A stretch of 64,000 nt of DNA from Chromobacterium amazonense (GTDB taxonomy: Bacteria > Pseudomonadota > Gammaproteobacteria > Burkholderiales > Chromobacteriaceae). Both the position numbers and the translations under genes were made by a program. Of the stretch, positions 1 through 10,479 are shown piece after piece. Position 1 is the stretch's first letter. The number at the start of each line of letters is the position of its first letter. The notes below the pieces were generated by a model. That model saw only the letters and a program-made list of their open reading frames with translations. It had not been told where the DNA came from and ran no database searches. The DNA lies in contig NZ_MKCR01000012.1 of the NCBI RefSeq assembly GCF_001855565.1, positions 58,430 through 122,429 on the forward strand, given 5' to 3'.

Positions 1-1212
1 CCGGTTCCGGGCGTCAATCCTGCCGAGCTAGCGAAGTTGTTCCACACATCGCAGACGGGCCTGCTCGACATGTTCAACATGTTCTCGGGCGGCGCCCTCT
101 CGAGGTTTACCGTGTTTGCCCTGGGCATCACGCCGTATATCTCGGCTTCCATCATTCTGCAGTTGGCGGCGGAAGTGATTCCGACGCTGAAACAGCTGAA
201 GAAGGAAGGCGATGCGGGACGTCGCAAGATAACCCAGTACACGCGTTATGCCACTGTGGCGCTGGCGACTTTCCAAAGTTTCGGCATCGCGGTGATGTTG
301 TACAAGCAGCCAAACCTGGTGATGACTGCTCAGTGGGAGTTTTATCTGACATCCGTAGTGTGTCTGGTTACCGGTACCATGTTCTTGATGTGGTTGGGTG
401 AACAGATCACCGAGCGGGGTATCGGCAACGGTATCTCGTTGATCATCTGCGCGGGTATCGCTTCAGGTGTTCCGGCTGCCATTGGTAAAACCCTGACTCT
501 GACCAGTCAGGGCTCTTTGCCCATTCCGTTTGCCATCTTGCTGTTTGTCGCAGTGATCCTGGTGACTTTCGTGGTGGTCTACGCCGAGCGTGGCCAGCGC
601 AAAGTTCTGGTGAACTATGCCAAGCGTCAGGTGGGCAACCGCGTCATGCAGGGCCAGAGCACGCATTTGCCGCTCAAGCTCAACATGGCGGGGGTGATTC
701 CTCCGATCTTCGCCTCCAGCATCATCCTGTTCCCGGCCACCGTTATCGGCTGGTTTGGCCAGGGCGAGCACATGTCTTGGTTGAAGGGCGTGGCTGACAA
801 GCTGCATCCGGGTCAGCCGATTTATGTGCTGCTGTACGCGGCGGCGATCATCTTCTTCTGCTATTTCTACACGGCGCTGGTTTTCAGCCCGAAGGAAACG
901 GCTGACAACCTGAAGAAGAGCGGGGCGTTCATCCCGGGCATCCGTCCAGGTGAGCAGACTTCTCGTTACATCGAGAAGATCATCCTGCGGCTGACACTGA
1001 TCGGTGCGATCTACATCACGCTGGTCTGCCTGATGCCGGAATTCCTGATCCTGAAGTGGAACGTACCGTTCTACTTCGGCGGTACATCGCTGCTGATCAT
1101 GGTGGTGGTGACCATGGACTTCATGGCGCAGGTGCAGTCCTACGTGTTGTCGCATCAATACGAGAGCTTGCTGAAGAAGGCTAACTTCAAAGGCAATGCC
1201 CTTACCCGCTGA
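1..1212 (+). CDS. secY: Protein translocase subunit SecY (5' end missing)
   Basis: SecY is the channel-forming core of the SecYEG translocon in the inner membrane. The frame is open from base 1 and the first residues ([14 protein letters not shown]) already match the periplasmic loop after helix 1, so I estimate about 30 N-terminal residues lie outside the window. The [10 protein letters not shown] segment, the plug-region glycines, many hydrophobic helices and the basic cytoplasmic loop ([14 protein letters not shown]) are visible. The gene ends in a short basic tail at 1212. It sits 23 bp upstream of infA, the normal end of the spc operon in betaproteobacteria. The identification is very secure. 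Confidence 0.97.
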   Translation, partial: PVPGVNPAELAKLFHTSQTGLLDMFNMFSGGALSRFTVFALGITPYISASIILQLAAEVIPTLKQLKKEGDAGRRKITQYTRYATVALATFQSFGIAVMLYKQPNLVMTAQWEFYLTSVVCLVTGTMFLMWLGEQITERGIGNGISLIICAGIASGVPAAIGKTLTLTSQGSLPIPFAILLFVAVILVTFVVVYAERGQRKVLVNYAKRQVGNRVMQGQSTHLPLKLNMAGVIPPIFASSIILFPATVIGWFGQGEHMSWLKGVADKLHPGQPIYVLLYAAAIIFFCYFYTALVFSPKETADNLKKSGAFIPGIRPGEQTSRYIEKIILRLTLIGAIYITLVCLMPEFLILKWNVPFYFGGTSLLIMVVVTMDFMAQVQSYVLSHQYESLLKKANFKGNALTR

Positions 1213-1235
1213 CACACGAGTTCACACTGGGTTAT

Positions 1236-1454
1236 ATGGCTAAGGAAGACACTATCCAGATGCAAGGCGAGATCTTGGAAAATTTGCCTAGCGCAACTTT
1301 CAAGATCAAGCTCGAAAATGGACACGTGGTACTCGGGCATATCTCTGGGAAGATGCGGATGCACTACATCCGCATCCTGCCGGGTGACAAGGTGACTGTG
1401 GAGTTGACTCCATACGATCTGTCCCGCGCCCGAATTGTGTTCCGCGCGAAGTAA
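1236..1454 (+). CDS. infA: Translation initiation factor IF-1
   Basis: IF-1 is a 72-residue OB-fold protein that binds the ribosomal A site during initiation, and this product is exactly that length. Typical motifs are present: [18 protein letters not shown] at the start, [14 protein letters not shown] in the barrel and the RIVFRAK end. It lies between secY and rpmJ, the usual betaproteobacterial position. Spacing of 23 bp after secY suggests cotranscription. I see no anomaly in it. Confidence 0.97.
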   Translation: MAKEDTIQMQGEILENLPSATFKIKLENGHVVLGHISGKMRMHYIRILPGDKVTVELTPYDLSRARIVFRAK

Positions 1455-1490
1455 CGCATTCGCTCTTTTAGGATTTGAAAGGATCTGAAC

Positions 1491-1604
1491 ATGCGAGTAC
1501 AGCCTTCTGTAAAGAAGATTTGCCGTAATTGCAAAATCATTCGTCGCAATCGCGTGGTTCGCGTGATCTGCACGGACCCGCGTCACAAGCAAAAGCAAGG
1601 CTAA
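1491..1604 (+). CDS. rpmJ: 50S ribosomal protein L36
   Basis: This 37-residue ribosomal protein begins [20 protein letters not shown] and ends with PRHKQKQG. It has the zinc-ribbon ligand set of the zinc-binding (C+) form: CxxC at residues 11 and 14, Cys27 and His32. An AAGGA Shine-Dalgarno is 7 bases upstream of the ATG. L36 binds 23S rRNA in the large subunit. It sits between infA and rpsM as in other proteobacteria. Confidence 0.96.
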   Translation: MRVQPSVKKICRNCKIIRRNRVVRVICTDPRHKQKQG

Positions 1605-1607
1605 CAT

Positions 1608-1636
1608 TTGTTAGACCTGGATTTGCGTGATACAAT
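1608..1636 (+). promoter_or_regulatory. Candidate sigma-70 promoter ahead of rpsM
   Basis: TTGTTA at 1608-1613 and TACAAT at 1631-1636 are separated by exactly 17 bp, in the 70-bp gap between rpmJ and rpsM. This would give the alpha operon (rpsM to rplQ) its own promoter in addition to read-through from spc. The S4 gene lies in this operon and S4 is the known autogenous repressor in E. coli. I have not identified a pseudoknot in the leader here. Confidence 0.6.
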
Positions 1637-1674
1637 CGCAAACTTTTCAAGGTCTTAAGGCTTAAGGAAAGAGT

Positions 1675-2037
1675 ATGGCCCGTATTGCAGGGGTAAACAT
1701 CCCCAATCATGCGCATGCCGTTATCGGCCTGCAGGCAATTTTCGGCATCGGTCAGACTCGCGCGCAGCAAATTTGTGCTGCTGCTGGCGTGAATCCCTCC
1801 ACCAAGGTGAAGGATCTGACTGAAGCTGAAATGGAAACTCTGCGTGATCAAGTGGCTAAGTTCACCGTTGAAGGTGACCTGCGTCGCGAAATCACCATGA
1901 GCATCAAGCGTCTGATGGACATGGGCTGCTATCGCGGCTTCCGCCATCGTCGCGGCTTGCCGTGCCGCGGTCAGCGCACTCGCACTAACGCGCGTACCCG
2001 TAAGGGACCGCGTAAGGCGATCGCCGGCAAGAAGTAA
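1675..2037 (+). CDS. rpsM: 30S ribosomal protein S13
   Basis: S13 sits in the head of the small subunit and contacts P-site tRNA and 16S rRNA. The 120-residue product starts [19 protein letters not shown] and carries the conserved basic tail [17 protein letters not shown]. The start has an AAGGAAAG Shine-Dalgarno. It opens the alpha ribosomal operon and is followed 18 bp later by rpsK. Confidence 0.97.
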   Translation: MARIAGVNIPNHAHAVIGLQAIFGIGQTRAQQICAAAGVNPSTKVKDLTEAEMETLRDQVAKFTVEGDLRREITMSIKRLMDMGCYRGFRHRRGLPCRGQRTRTNARTRKGPRKAIAGKK

Positions 2038-2055
2038 TTTTAAGGAACACAGAGA

Positions 2056-2451
<396 letters not shown>

Positions 2452-2469
2452 TTCGGAGAGTGTGAGAAC

Positions 2470-3090
2470 ATGGCACGTTATATTGGCCCGAAGTGTAAGC
2501 TCGCTCGTCGTGAAGGCACCGACCTTTTCCTGAAGAGCGCGCGTCGTGCACTGGATTCCAAATGCAAACTGGACACCGCTCCTGGTCAGCATGGCGCCCG
2601 TCGCGGCCGCCTGTCCGACTACGGCGTTCAGCTGCGTGAAAAGCAGAAAATCCGCCGCATCTACGGCGTACTCGAGCGTCAGTTCCGCAACTACTTTGCG
2701 GAAGCTGTTCGCCGCAAGGGCTCCACGGGTGAAAACCTGCTGAAGCTGCTTGAGTCCCGCCTGGACAATGTTGTATATCGCATGGGCTTTGGCTCCACTC
2801 GCGCCGAAGCGCGCCAGCTGGTCAGCCACAAGGCTATCGTTGTGAACGGCCAGGTTGTGAACATTCCGTCCTACCAGGTTAAAGCCGGTGACGTAGTGTC
2901 CGTCCGCGAAAAGGCCAAGAAGCAGGCTCGTATCGTCGAAGGCCTGGCTCTGGCTGAGCAAGGCGGCTTCCCGACTTGGGTGTCCGTGGACTCCAAGAAA
3001 ATGGAAGGCGTCTTCAAATCCGCTCCGGAACGTTCCGAACTGTCTAGCGATATCAACGAACAACTCGTTGTGGAATTCTACTCCAAGTAA
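2470..3090 (+). CDS. rpsD: 30S ribosomal protein S4
   Basis: S4 is a primary 16S-binding protein that nucleates 30S assembly. In E. coli it also represses translation of its own operon. The 206-residue product starts [20 protein letters not shown] and contains an S4 RNA-binding domain (about 97-160) with [20 protein letters not shown]. The distance to rpoA is about 20 bp. Whether the autogenous loop exists here is inference. Confidence 0.97.
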   Translation: MARYIGPKCKLARREGTDLFLKSARRALDSKCKLDTAPGQHGARRGRLSDYGVQLREKQKIRRIYGVLERQFRNYFAEAVRRKGSTGENLLKLLESRLDNVVYRMGFGSTRAEARQLVSHKAIVVNGQVVNIPSYQVKAGDVVSVREKAKKQARIVEGLALAEQGGFPTWVSVDSKKMEGVFKSAPERSELSSDINEQLVVEFYSK

Positions 3091-3113
3091 TCGCTAGCTC
3101 TTAGGGAATGACT

Positions 3114-4097
3114 ATGCAAAACAGCGCTTCGGAATTTCTGAAACCTCGTCTGATTGACGTACAGCCGGTTTCCGCCACCCACGCTCGCGTGTCGATGGAG
3201 CCGTTCGAGCGCGGCTACGCCCATACCCTGGGCAATTCGCTGCGCCGCATCCTGCTGTCGTCGATGCCGGGCTATGCTCCGACCGAAGTGACTATCGCTG
3301 GCGTTTTGCATGAGTATTCCGCGCTTGACGGCGTGCGGGAGGATGTCGTTGACATCCTCCTCAACCTCAAGGGCGTAGTGCTTAAGCTGCATGGTCGCGA
3401 CAGTGTCGTGCTGACCTTGAAAAAGGAAGGCGAGGGCGCTGTCTTGGCTAGCGATATCGAGCTGCCGCACGACGTGGAAGTGATCAATCCGGAACACGTG
3501 ATTTGTCACATCTCCGCTGGCGGCAAGATCGACATGGAGGTCAAGGTGGAGAAGGGCCGCGGCTATCAGCCGGTGTCCGTCCGCACCAGCCATGACGACA
3601 ACCGTTCCATCGGCACCATCCAACTGGACGCTTCCTTCTCGCCGGTTCGCCGCGTGAGCTTCGCTGTGGAAAGCGCCCGTGTGGAACAGCGTACCGACCT
3701 CGACCGCCTGGTTCTCGACATCGAGACCAACGGCGTCATCGAGCCGGAGCAGGCTGTGCGCAACGCAGCCCGCATCCTGATGGATCAGCTGTCGATCTTT
3801 GCAGATCTCCAAGGCACAGCGGTTGAAGAAGTCGTTGAAAAGGCGCCGCCGATCGATCCGATCCTGCTGCGTCCGGTAGACGATCTTGAACTGACGGTCC
3901 GTTCGGCCAACTGCCTGAAAGCAGAGAACATTTATTACATCGGCGATCTGATCCAGCGTACCGAAACCGAGCTTCTGAAGACACCGAACCTCGGCCGCAA
4001 GTCGCTGAACGAGATCAAAGAAGTTCTCGCTTCCAAGGGCCTGACTCTCGGCATGAAGCTCGAGAACTGGCCTCCGGCTGGTCTGGAAAAGCCGTAA
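3114..4097 (+). CDS. rpoA: DNA-directed RNA polymerase subunit alpha
   Basis: The alpha subunit dimerises to start polymerase assembly, and its C-terminal domain binds UP elements and activators. I place the start at 3114 ([17 protein letters not shown], 327 residues) rather than the in-frame ATG at 3108. The AGGGA at 3103-3107 directly abuts 3108 but is 6 bases from 3114. The N-terminal domain ([14 protein letters not shown]) and the C-terminal helix-hairpin-helix region ([30 protein letters not shown]) are complete. It is followed by rplQ after 24 bp. Confidence 0.97.
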   Translation: MQNSASEFLKPRLIDVQPVSATHARVSMEPFERGYAHTLGNSLRRILLSSMPGYAPTEVTIAGVLHEYSALDGVREDVVDILLNLKGVVLKLHGRDSVVLTLKKEGEGAVLASDIELPHDVEVINPEHVICHISAGGKIDMEVKVEKGRGYQPVSVRTSHDDNRSIGTIQLDASFSPVRRVSFAVESARVEQRTDLDRLVLDIETNGVIEPEQAVRNAARILMDQLSIFADLQGTAVEEVVEKAPPIDPILLRPVDDLELTVRSANCLKAENIYYIGDLIQRTETELLKTPNLGRKSLNEIKEVLASKGLTLGMKLENWPPAGLEKP

Positions 4098-4121
4098 GTT
4101 TGAGACTAAAGGACATTAACA

Positions 4122-4517
4122 ATGCGTCATCGTTACAGTAATCGTAAACTGAACCGCACGACCAGCCATCGTCTGGCGATGCTGCGCAACATGGCCAACT
4201 CGCTGCTGAAGCACGAAGTTATCGTGACCACGCTGCCGAAGGCCAAGGAACTGCGTCGTGTGGCCGAGCCGCTCATCACGCTCGGCAAGAAGCCGTCTCT
4301 CGCCAACCGTCGTCTGGCGTTCGACCGCACCCGTGACCGCGAAATCGTGGTTAAACTCTTTGACGTGCTCGGCGCGCGCTACGCTACCCGCAACGGTGGT
4401 TACGTGCGTATCCTGAAGTACGGTTTCCGCAAGGGCGACAACGCCCCGATGGCTCTGGTAGAGCTGGTGGACCGTCCGGAAGATGCCGTTGCCGTTGAAG
4501 ACAACTCCGCCGAGTAA
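4122..4517 (+). CDS. rplQ: 50S ribosomal protein L17
   Basis: L17 is a large-subunit protein near the peptide exit tunnel. The 131-residue product starts [20 protein letters not shown] and has the conserved central [15 protein letters not shown] segment. It is the last gene of the alpha operon and is followed 16 bp later by a strong rho-independent terminator. Confidence 0.97.
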   Translation: MRHRYSNRKLNRTTSHRLAMLRNMANSLLKHEVIVTTLPKAKELRRVAEPLITLGKKPSLANRRLAFDRTRDREIVVKLFDVLGARYATRNGGYVRILKYGFRKGDNAPMALVELVDRPEDAVAVEDNSAE

Positions 4518-4533
4518 TCGACGAAGTTGCAGG

Positions 4534-4564
4534 AAAAAGCCAGCTCGCTTGAGCTGGCTTTTTT
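4534..4564. terminator. Bidirectional rho-independent terminator between rplQ and glsA
   Basis: AGCCAGCTC (4538-4546) and GAGCTGGCT (4551-4559) form a perfect 9-bp stem with a 4-base loop. The stem is flanked by A5 upstream and T6 downstream. It can therefore stop the rightward ribosomal operon and the leftward glsA transcript. Confidence 0.9.
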
Positions 4565-4606
4565 CATGCCTGCCGCCTGGCGCGATAGGCCGCGCAGGCG
4601 CGAAAG

Positions 4607-5521
4607 CTAGAAGATAGACAAGCCGGTTCGCGTGGTAAAGCGATCCAGCGCCTCCAAGCCCAGCACCGAATTGCCGCGGCTGTCCAGTTGCGGACTCCAT
4701 ACCGCGATGCTCATCTTGCCCGGGATCACCGCCAGCAAGCCCCCGCCCACGCCGCTCTTGACCGGCAAGCCGACACGATAAGCGAATTCGCCGGCTGCAT
4801 CGTAGGTGCCGCAGGTCAACATGACGGCATTCACCTGTTTGGCCTGGCTGCGGCTCAGGTATCGTTCACCGGTCAGCGGCGACACGCCATGGTTGGCGAG
4901 AAATAGTCCCGCGCGCGCCAGCTCGCGGCAAGTCAGCGCGATGCTGCAGCTATCGAAGTATTGCGCCAACACGGTTTGCACCGCGTGTCCGATATTGCCG
5001 TAACTTTTCATGAAGTGGGCCAGCGCCGCGTTGCGGTCCCCGTGCTCGCGCTCCGATGCGGCAATGACAGGATCGGCATCCAGCTTGGGGCTGTCGGTTT
5101 CCTGGCGCAGCCAATGCAGCAGATGGCGATGGGCGTCGCCGAAGTGGCCCATGGCGCGATCGGTCACGACCAGGGCGCCGGCATTGATGAAGGGATTGCG
5201 CGGGATGCCGTGCTCGTATTCCAGCTGCACCAGCGAGTTGAAGGGATTGCCGGACGGTTCCTTGCCGACATGGCGCCACAGCGTCTCCCCGTCGACTTGC
5301 AGCGTCAGCGCCAGCATGAAGGCCTTGCTGATGCTTTGCATAGAAAACGGCGTGTCGGCGTCGCCGCAGGCGAATTGCTGGCCATCCAGCGTATGGATGG
5401 CGAAACCGAACTGGTGCGGGGCAACCGAGGCCAGGGCTGGGATGTAGTCGGCTACCTGGCCTTGATCGTAGAAAGGCAGCACTTGCTGCCGGATATCTTC
5501 AATAAGCGCTTGCAGATTCAT
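4607..5521 (-). CDS. glsA: Glutaminase A
   Basis: GlsA hydrolyses L-glutamine to glutamate and ammonia and belongs to the serine-dependent beta-lactamase/glutaminase fold. The 304-residue product has the catalytic SxxK block (FSMQSISKAFML, near residue 65), NPFINAGALVVTD, and the conserved C-terminal SGVGGGLLAVIPG. Length is normal for the family. It is 33 bp downstream of the MOSC-domain gene on the same strand, so the two are probably cotranscribed. Confidence 0.95.
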   Translation of the reverse strand: MNLQALIEDIRQQVLPFYDQGQVADYIPALASVAPHQFGFAIHTLDGQQFACGDADTPFSMQSISKAFMLALTLQVDGETLWRHVGKEPSGNPFNSLVQLEYEHGIPRNPFINAGALVVTDRAMGHFGDAHRHLLHWLRQETDSPKLDADPVIAASEREHGDRNAALAHFMKSYGNIGHAVQTVLAQYFDSCSIALTCRELARAGLFLANHGVSPLTGERYLSRSQAKQVNAVMLTCGTYDAAGEFAYRVGLPVKSGVGGGLLAVIPGKMSIAVWSPQLDSRGNSVLGLEALDRFTTRTGLSIF

Positions 5522-5554
5522 CGGCAGATTTTAATCATTGCGTGGGCCGCCAGT

Positions 5555-6349
5555 CTAGAAGCTGTAACGCTCGCTGAGGATTTCGACGGGATCGCCTAAT
5601 GTCAGAATGCCCTCATTGCAGGCGCGCAGATTGACGCCGAAACAGACTCCCTCATCCAAACGGCGCGTGCGCACCAGCGTCTGCAGCGGTTCGCCGCCGG
5701 GATCTTTTTCACCGCTTTGCGGATCGACGGTGGTCAGCACGCAGCGCGTGCACGGTCCGGTGATTTCAAATTCGACTTCGCCGATGCGGATGCGCTGCCA
5801 TTCGTCCTCGATCCACGGGTAGTCGCCATCGACGACCAGATTGGGCCGAAAATGACGCAGGCTGACGGGCTGTTGCAGCTCGTGGTTGAGCGCGTCGAGC
5901 GAGGCTTGGTTGACCAACAGATACGGGTGGCCGTCGGCAAAGCTCATCTTGTTCGAGTCCGGGTAGGGGCGCTGCGATTCGGCGCCCAGCCATAGCAAGC
6001 GGCAGTCGGCGCCGACAATGTCGGACAGCCAGGCATCGACGCGGGCATCACCGTGGCAGGCAGCGAAGCTGTCCTTCCATACCTGCGCGGGATGGGCTTG
6101 GGTGTAGACGGTGGTCATGGCGAAAATCGGCGATTTGTCGGGATAGTGCAGCAGGATGCCGCCCGGCAGCAGCTCGACTTTCAACCGGAGCAGGTGCGGA
6201 TGGGTGCGGGCGGTGATCTGTTTCCCATCGGGGCTGGCGATCAGCCATTCGCGGTCATGCAGCAGGCCCAGTTTGCCGGCGTAGGCGCGGGTGGTGGCGA
6301 TGCCGCGTGTCGATTTCAGCGGGTGGACAAACAGGGATATCAATTGCAT
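5555..6349 (-). CDS. MOSC domain-containing protein (YcbX-like)
   Basis: MOSC domains bind molybdenum cofactor and transfer or present its sulfur. The 264-residue product starts MQLISLFVHPLKSTRGIA (MOSC N-terminal beta-barrel domain) and has a C-terminal MOSC domain with TGPCTRCVLTTVDP and VCFGVNLRACNEG. It is shorter than E. coli YcbX because the C-terminal ferredoxin domain is missing. A role in N-hydroxylated substrate reduction is possible by family analogy but unproven. It probably heads a two-gene unit with glsA. Confidence 0.88.
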   Translation of the reverse strand: MQLISLFVHPLKSTRGIATTRAYAGKLGLLHDREWLIASPDGKQITARTHPHLLRLKVELLPGGILLHYPDKSPIFAMTTVYTQAHPAQVWKDSFAACHGDARVDAWLSDIVGADCRLLWLGAESQRPYPDSNKMSFADGHPYLLVNQASLDALNHELQQPVSLRHFRPNLVVDGDYPWIEDEWQRIRIGEVEFEITGPCTRCVLTTVDPQSGEKDPGGEPLQTLVRTRRLDEGVCFGVNLRACNEGILTLGDPVEILSERYSF

Positions 6350-6753
6350 GGCATGGCTCCGTCGATTTGCTGTGATGCTATCAGCTCATCAAGGTGATGG
6401 GTAGTTGCGCGGGCGGCAGCGGCCGAAAATCGCCATGACAAAATCTTTAACTAAAACACATGGATTGTTGCCATGGGTTTGTAAGAGAACCATTGCATAT
6501 ATTTCACCGGCAATTTACATTGAGGGCGCGGCAGATTGTCGGACGATTTCTGCGGAAGTGCTTGGCAGGCCGGTACGGCCACTAAATGGCGCCAAGCTGC
6601 GAGGAAAGATGGTTGTGTTACGGTTTATCCGTTGAGGTTTGCGCGATTACGGGCTAAACCTGAGTAGGTAAAGACATGATAGATGGTGCCAGACACGGCG
6701 AAGTTCCAAGCTGTGATGGCTTCGCAAGCGATTGGGGATCTGGAGGAAGTGGT
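6350..6753. other. 404-bp intergenic region, divergent promoters expected
   Basis: This gap separates the leftward MOSC gene from the rightward chemoreceptor gene. It is clearly more AT-rich than its surroundings around 6430-6530 and 6610-6690. A short open frame (6405-6635, TTG start) has no recognisable protein signature and I do not call it. A flagellar sigma-28 promoter for the chemoreceptor could lie near TAAAG at 6668, but the -10 half is a poor match. Confidence 0.5.
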
Positions 6754-8631
6754 ATGCGCTCTTTGCGAGTCAAGCTGATTGCTTTTATTGCCCTGCTGCT
6801 GGTGGTGCTGGGCGTTGTGATCACGATCCTGGTTTACGGCCAGATGCGCAATGAAATCATCCAAGGCGTGGAGAATGAGCTGGATGGCACCTCGAAGGGC
6901 TATGCCGGTTTGGTGGCCAGCTGGTACAAGAGCAAGGTGGGCGTGGTGATCGCGGCCAACCCGCTGGTGGCTGATCAGGATCCTCGGCAAACGCTGGCGC
7001 GGCTGAGCCAGGCCGGCGGTTTCGACATGACCTATATCGGCACCGCGCAGCACGTGATGATACGTTCGGACATGAAGCCTCAGCCGCAGGGTTATGACCC
7101 GGTGGCGCGGCCGTGGTATCAGCAGGCGGCGGCCAGCGGCAATCCCGGCGTATCCGATCCCTATGTGGACTTCGACACCAAAAAACTGGTGGTCACCTTC
7201 GTCTCCCCGGTCAAAGACGGCAGCGGCTTGAAGGCGGTGGTGGGCGGCGACATCTTCATCGACGACCTGGTGAAGACCGTGTTGTCGGTGAAATTGCGCG
7301 GCAACGGCTATGCCTTCCTGGTCGACAAGACCGGCAAAGTGATCGCCCACCCGGATGCCAGCCTGACGCTGAAACCGCTGACCGAAAAAGTGCCGGAACT
7401 GACCGGCGATCGCTTGACCCAGCTGGCGGCGAGCAACGGCATGGTGCCGGTGCAGATCGGCGGCGAGAACAAATTGGTGGAAGTCCAGCCGGTGGAAGGC
7501 ACCAACTGGTTGCTGGGCGTGGTGACCGATGAAGCGGTCGTGACCAATCCTTTGCGCACCCTGCTGTTGACCATCATCGGCCTGGGCGCGGTGTGCGTCG
7601 CCATCCTGGCGGTCGTGGCCAGCGTGATACTGAGCAAGATGCTGTCCGGCTTGGGCCGCCTGCGCGGCGCGATGCTGGAAATTTCCCAGGGCGAGGGCGA
7701 CCTGACTCGCCGCATCCAGGTTAGCGGTCAGGACGAAATCGCCGAAACCGCCACCGCCTTCAACCGCTTCATCGATCAGCTGCAGAAGATGTTCCTGGCG
7801 GTGAAGGAAGAGGCCGAGCGCGTGACCAATGGCGTAGAAAGCGTCACCCACACGGTGGACAAGGTGGCGCACGACTCGCGGCAGATTGCTGACGTGTCCA
7901 GCTCCAACGCCGCCACGCTGGAGGAGATCACCGTCAGCATCTCGCATATCGCCGATGCGGCGCGCGAAGCGGACACGCTGGTCAATCACACCGGCGATGT
8001 GTCCAGCGAGAGCGCCAGCGGCATGCTGCGCATCTCCAATGAAATGAACAGCACGGTGGATGCGGTCAAGGGCCTGTCCAGCATGCTGGCTTCTCTGGAT
8101 CAGCGCTCTCAGCAAATCAGCGGCATCACCAATGTGATCAAGGACATTGCCGATCAGACCAATCTGCTGGCGCTGAACGCGGCGATCGAGGCCGCCCGCG
8201 CCGGCGAGATGGGCCGTGGCTTCGCCGTGGTGGCCGACGAAGTGCGCAAGCTGGCAGAGCGCACCGGCCAGGCGACGGTGGAAATCTCCGGCATGGTCAG
8301 CACCATACGCGAGGAAACCAGCCAGGCGGTGAACAATATGCAACGCACCGTCAACTCGGTGGATGGCGGCGTGGAGCTGACGCAGAGCGCGGTGGAGCGC
8401 ATCGAGCAGATCCAGCAGGCGATGCAGGAAGTCATGGCCAAGATGAACGAAATCACCTTGTCCACCAGCGAACAGCACAAGGCCACCACCCTGATCGCGC
8501 AGAGCACCGAGCAGATCAACGGCCGCATCGTGGACAGCGACGACGCTTTGCAGACGGTTCGCGACACGCTGTCCAGCCTGACGCAGTCGGCCAACAATAT
8601 GCGGCAGTTGTTCTCGAGTTTCCACGTATGA
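6754..8631 (+). CDS. Methyl-accepting chemotaxis protein with a double-Cache-type sensor
   Basis: This membrane receptor controls CheA in response to periplasmic ligands. The start at 6754 follows a GGAGGAAG Shine-Dalgarno and gives 625 residues starting [16 protein letters not shown] (first membrane helix). A periplasmic sensor of about 240 residues with Cache-type blocks ([35 protein letters not shown]) follows. Next come a second helix (near 280-305), a HAMP domain and the signalling hairpin with the conserved tip [19 protein letters not shown]. There is no C-terminal CheR-binding pentapeptide. Cache sensors of this kind often bind amino acids or organic acids, but the ligand is unknown. 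Confidence 0.93.
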   Translation: MRSLRVKLIAFIALLLVVLGVVITILVYGQMRNEIIQGVENELDGTSKGYAGLVASWYKSKVGVVIAANPLVADQDPRQTLARLSQAGGFDMTYIGTAQHVMIRSDMKPQPQGYDPVARPWYQQAAASGNPGVSDPYVDFDTKKLVVTFVSPVKDGSGLKAVVGGDIFIDDLVKTVLSVKLRGNGYAFLVDKTGKVIAHPDASLTLKPLTEKVPELTGDRLTQLAASNGMVPVQIGGENKLVEVQPVEGTNWLLGVVTDEAVVTNPLRTLLLTIIGLGAVCVAILAVVASVILSKMLSGLGRLRGAMLEISQGEGDLTRRIQVSGQDEIAETATAFNRFIDQLQKMFLAVKEEAERVTNGVESVTHTVDKVAHDSRQIADVSSSNAATLEEITVSISHIADAAREADTLVNHTGDVSSESASGMLRISNEMNSTVDAVKGLSSMLASLDQRSQQISGITNVIKDIADQTNLLALNAAIEAARAGEMGRGFAVVADEVRKLAERTGQATVEISGMVSTIREETSQAVNNMQRTVNSVDGGVELTQSAVERIEQIQQAMQEVMAKMNEITLSTSEQHKATTLIAQSTEQINGRIVDSDDALQTVRDTLSSLTQSANNMRQLFSSFHV

Positions 8632-8654
8632 TCCAGCGCCGCGACTGACGGCGG

Positions 8655-8680
8655 AAAGCCCGGGTGATCCGGGCTTTTTT
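8655..8680 (+). terminator. Rho-independent terminator after the first chemoreceptor gene
   Basis: AAAGCCCGG (8655-8663), loop GTGAT, CCGGGCTTT (8669-8677), then further Ts. It lies 23 bp after the stop codon and separates the two chemoreceptor genes into independent transcripts. Confidence 0.88.
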
Positions 8681-8781
8681 ACACCAGGGGACGGTGCCGC
8701 GCGGGGACGCGGCGTCCAGGCTGCGCGCAGTCTGGCAGTGGATAAAACAATAAGCGGCAGGTGGGTGGGAAGGAGCGGGCG

Positions 8782-10428
8782 ATGGAAAAAGCGACGGGAT
8801 TGAGCCTGAAGGTTCGTCTGCAGGGATTGATGCTGATTGCGGTGCTGGTGGTCTGTGTGCTGGGCGTGATCAGCGTGTTCAACCAGCGGCACAGCATGAT
8901 GCAGGACCGGCAGGACAAGGTGCGCAATCTGGTGGAAAGCGCGGTCTCGCTGGTGAGCGCCTATGAGCAACTGGTGGATAGCGGCAAGATCAGCGAGGCC
9001 GATGCCAAGCGCACGGTGTCCAAAGTGCTCAGTTCAATGCACTACGACAAGTCTGACTATTTCTTTGCCTATGATGCCGACTGGACCTATGTCGCGCATG
9101 GCGCCAAGCCGGAATTGATCGGCAAGAATCTGGCGGGGGTGAAAGACCCGAACGGCGTCGAGTTGAAGACGCTGTTCCAGAATGCGATCTCCTCGCCCGG
9201 CGGTGGCGGATTCGGCGAATATGTGTGGAGCAAGCCCGGTTTTTCTACGCCGCAGCCCAAGCTGTCCTATGTGACGACCACGCCGCGCTGGCATTGGATC
9301 GTCGGCTCCGGCATCTATCTGGATGACGTCGAGGCGGCGTTTCGGCATGAGCTGTTGTGGCTGGGCGGCTTGATGCTGCTGGCGCTGCTGCTGTTGCTGA
9401 GTTTGGGCGGCATGATTCTGCGCAATGTGCTGGGGCAATTGGGCGGGGATCCGCAAGAAACGGTGGCGGTGGTCAAGCGCATCGCGGCCGGCCGCTTGTC
9501 CGAGCCGGTTGCAGTCCGCGCCGGCGACAGCAGCAGCCTGATGGCCGCGGTGAGCGCCATGCAGCAGGAGTTGCAAAGGCTGGTGCGCGACATTGTGGAA
9601 GGCGCCCATCAGTTGTCCCTAGTCAGCAAGGAGGTGACCAGCGAGGCGGAGGCTGTCGGGCGCGGATCCGAGCAGCAAAGTTCCGCCGCCACCGCGATGG
9701 CGGCGTCGATAGAACAGCTGACGGTCAGCGTCAACCACATTTCCGACCGTTCGCAGGACGCGCGCGATCTGGCCAAGGAATCCGGCACATTGTCCAAGAG
9801 CGGCGGCGCGGTGATCGCGGAGGCGGTGGACGAGATGCGCCGCATCAACGACGCGGTGGATCAGACTGCCGGCATCATCACCAGCCTGGCCGACAAAACC
9901 CAAACCATATCCAGCATCATGCAGGTGATCCGCGACATCGCCGATCAGACCAATCTGCTGGCCTTGAACGCGGCGATCGAGGCGGCGCGCGCCGGCGAGA
10001 TGGGGCGCGGCTTCGCCGTGGTGGCGGACGAGGTGCGCAAGCTGTCGGAGCGCACGGCGCAGGCGACGCAGGAAATCGCTTCCATGATCCAGGATGTGCA
10101 GCAGGGGGCCGAGCATTCCCGCCACAGCATGGAGGAGGCGGTGGCGCGGGTGAAGTCCGGCTTGGGCTTGGCGGAACAGGCCGGGGCGGAGATCGCGCGG
10201 ATTCAGGACAGCGCCAACGGCGTGATCGATGTGGTGGGCGACATCGCTTTCGCGCTGCAGGAGCAGAGCGTGGCCAGCCAGCATATCGCCGAGCATGTGG
10301 AAAAAATCGCGCAGAGCGCCACCAGCAACGCCGCGGCTTCGAATGCGGCTTCGCAAGCCATCCACAATATGTACCAATTGGCGGCCAATCTGCGGCAGCT
10401 GGTATCGCGCTTCAGCGTCGATAAGTGA
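8782..10428 (+). CDS. Methyl-accepting chemotaxis protein with a single-Cache sensor
   Basis: This is a second chemoreceptor. The ATG at 8782 is preceded by AAGGAG 6 bases upstream, so I prefer it to the GTG at 8761, giving 548 residues. A membrane helix (residues about 12-32) is followed by an sCache_2-type periplasmic domain ([32 protein letters not shown]). A second helix (about 192-215), HAMP and a signalling domain with the same [19 protein letters not shown] tip complete it. The signalling halves of the two neighbouring receptors are very similar at DNA level around 8145-8245 and 9945-10045. An insertion sequence starts 8 bp after its stop codon. Confidence 0.93.
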   Translation: MEKATGLSLKVRLQGLMLIAVLVVCVLGVISVFNQRHSMMQDRQDKVRNLVESAVSLVSAYEQLVDSGKISEADAKRTVSKVLSSMHYDKSDYFFAYDADWTYVAHGAKPELIGKNLAGVKDPNGVELKTLFQNAISSPGGGGFGEYVWSKPGFSTPQPKLSYVTTTPRWHWIVGSGIYLDDVEAAFRHELLWLGGLMLLALLLLLSLGGMILRNVLGQLGGDPQETVAVVKRIAAGRLSEPVAVRAGDSSSLMAAVSAMQQELQRLVRDIVEGAHQLSLVSKEVTSEAEAVGRGSEQQSSAATAMAASIEQLTVSVNHISDRSQDARDLAKESGTLSKSGGAVIAEAVDEMRRINDAVDQTAGIITSLADKTQTISSIMQVIRDIADQTNLLALNAAIEAARAGEMGRGFAVVADEVRKLSERTAQATQEIASMIQDVQQGAEHSRHSMEEAVARVKSGLGLAEQAGAEIARIQDSANGVIDVVGDIAFALQEQSVASQHIAEHVEKIAQSATSNAAASNAASQAIHNMYQLAANLRQLVSRFSVDK

Positions 10429-10479
10429 GGCGGCGGTGATCTGCCCCCGCTAGCCATACCAGCAATCAGGAGAGAAGTC

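Noticed and set aside
6405..6635. 76-codon open frame in the gap before the chemoreceptor
   Set aside because: TTG start, no Shine-Dalgarno, no protein-like pattern, and it lies in an AT-rich promoter-like region.
6625..8970. Very long open frame on the minus strand opposite the first chemoreceptor
   Set aside because: It is antisense to a clear gene, is rich in His, Gln and Arg in the manner of shadow frames in GC-rich DNA, and has no protein signature. The same applies to minus-strand frames at 1537-3063, 30814-32850, 37250-39319, 46620-49094, 54295-56478 and 56369-58438.
8145..10045. Near-identical DNA in the two chemoreceptor genes as evidence of recent duplication
   Set aside because: The similarity is limited to the universally conserved signalling tip; sensor domains and linkers differ completely.
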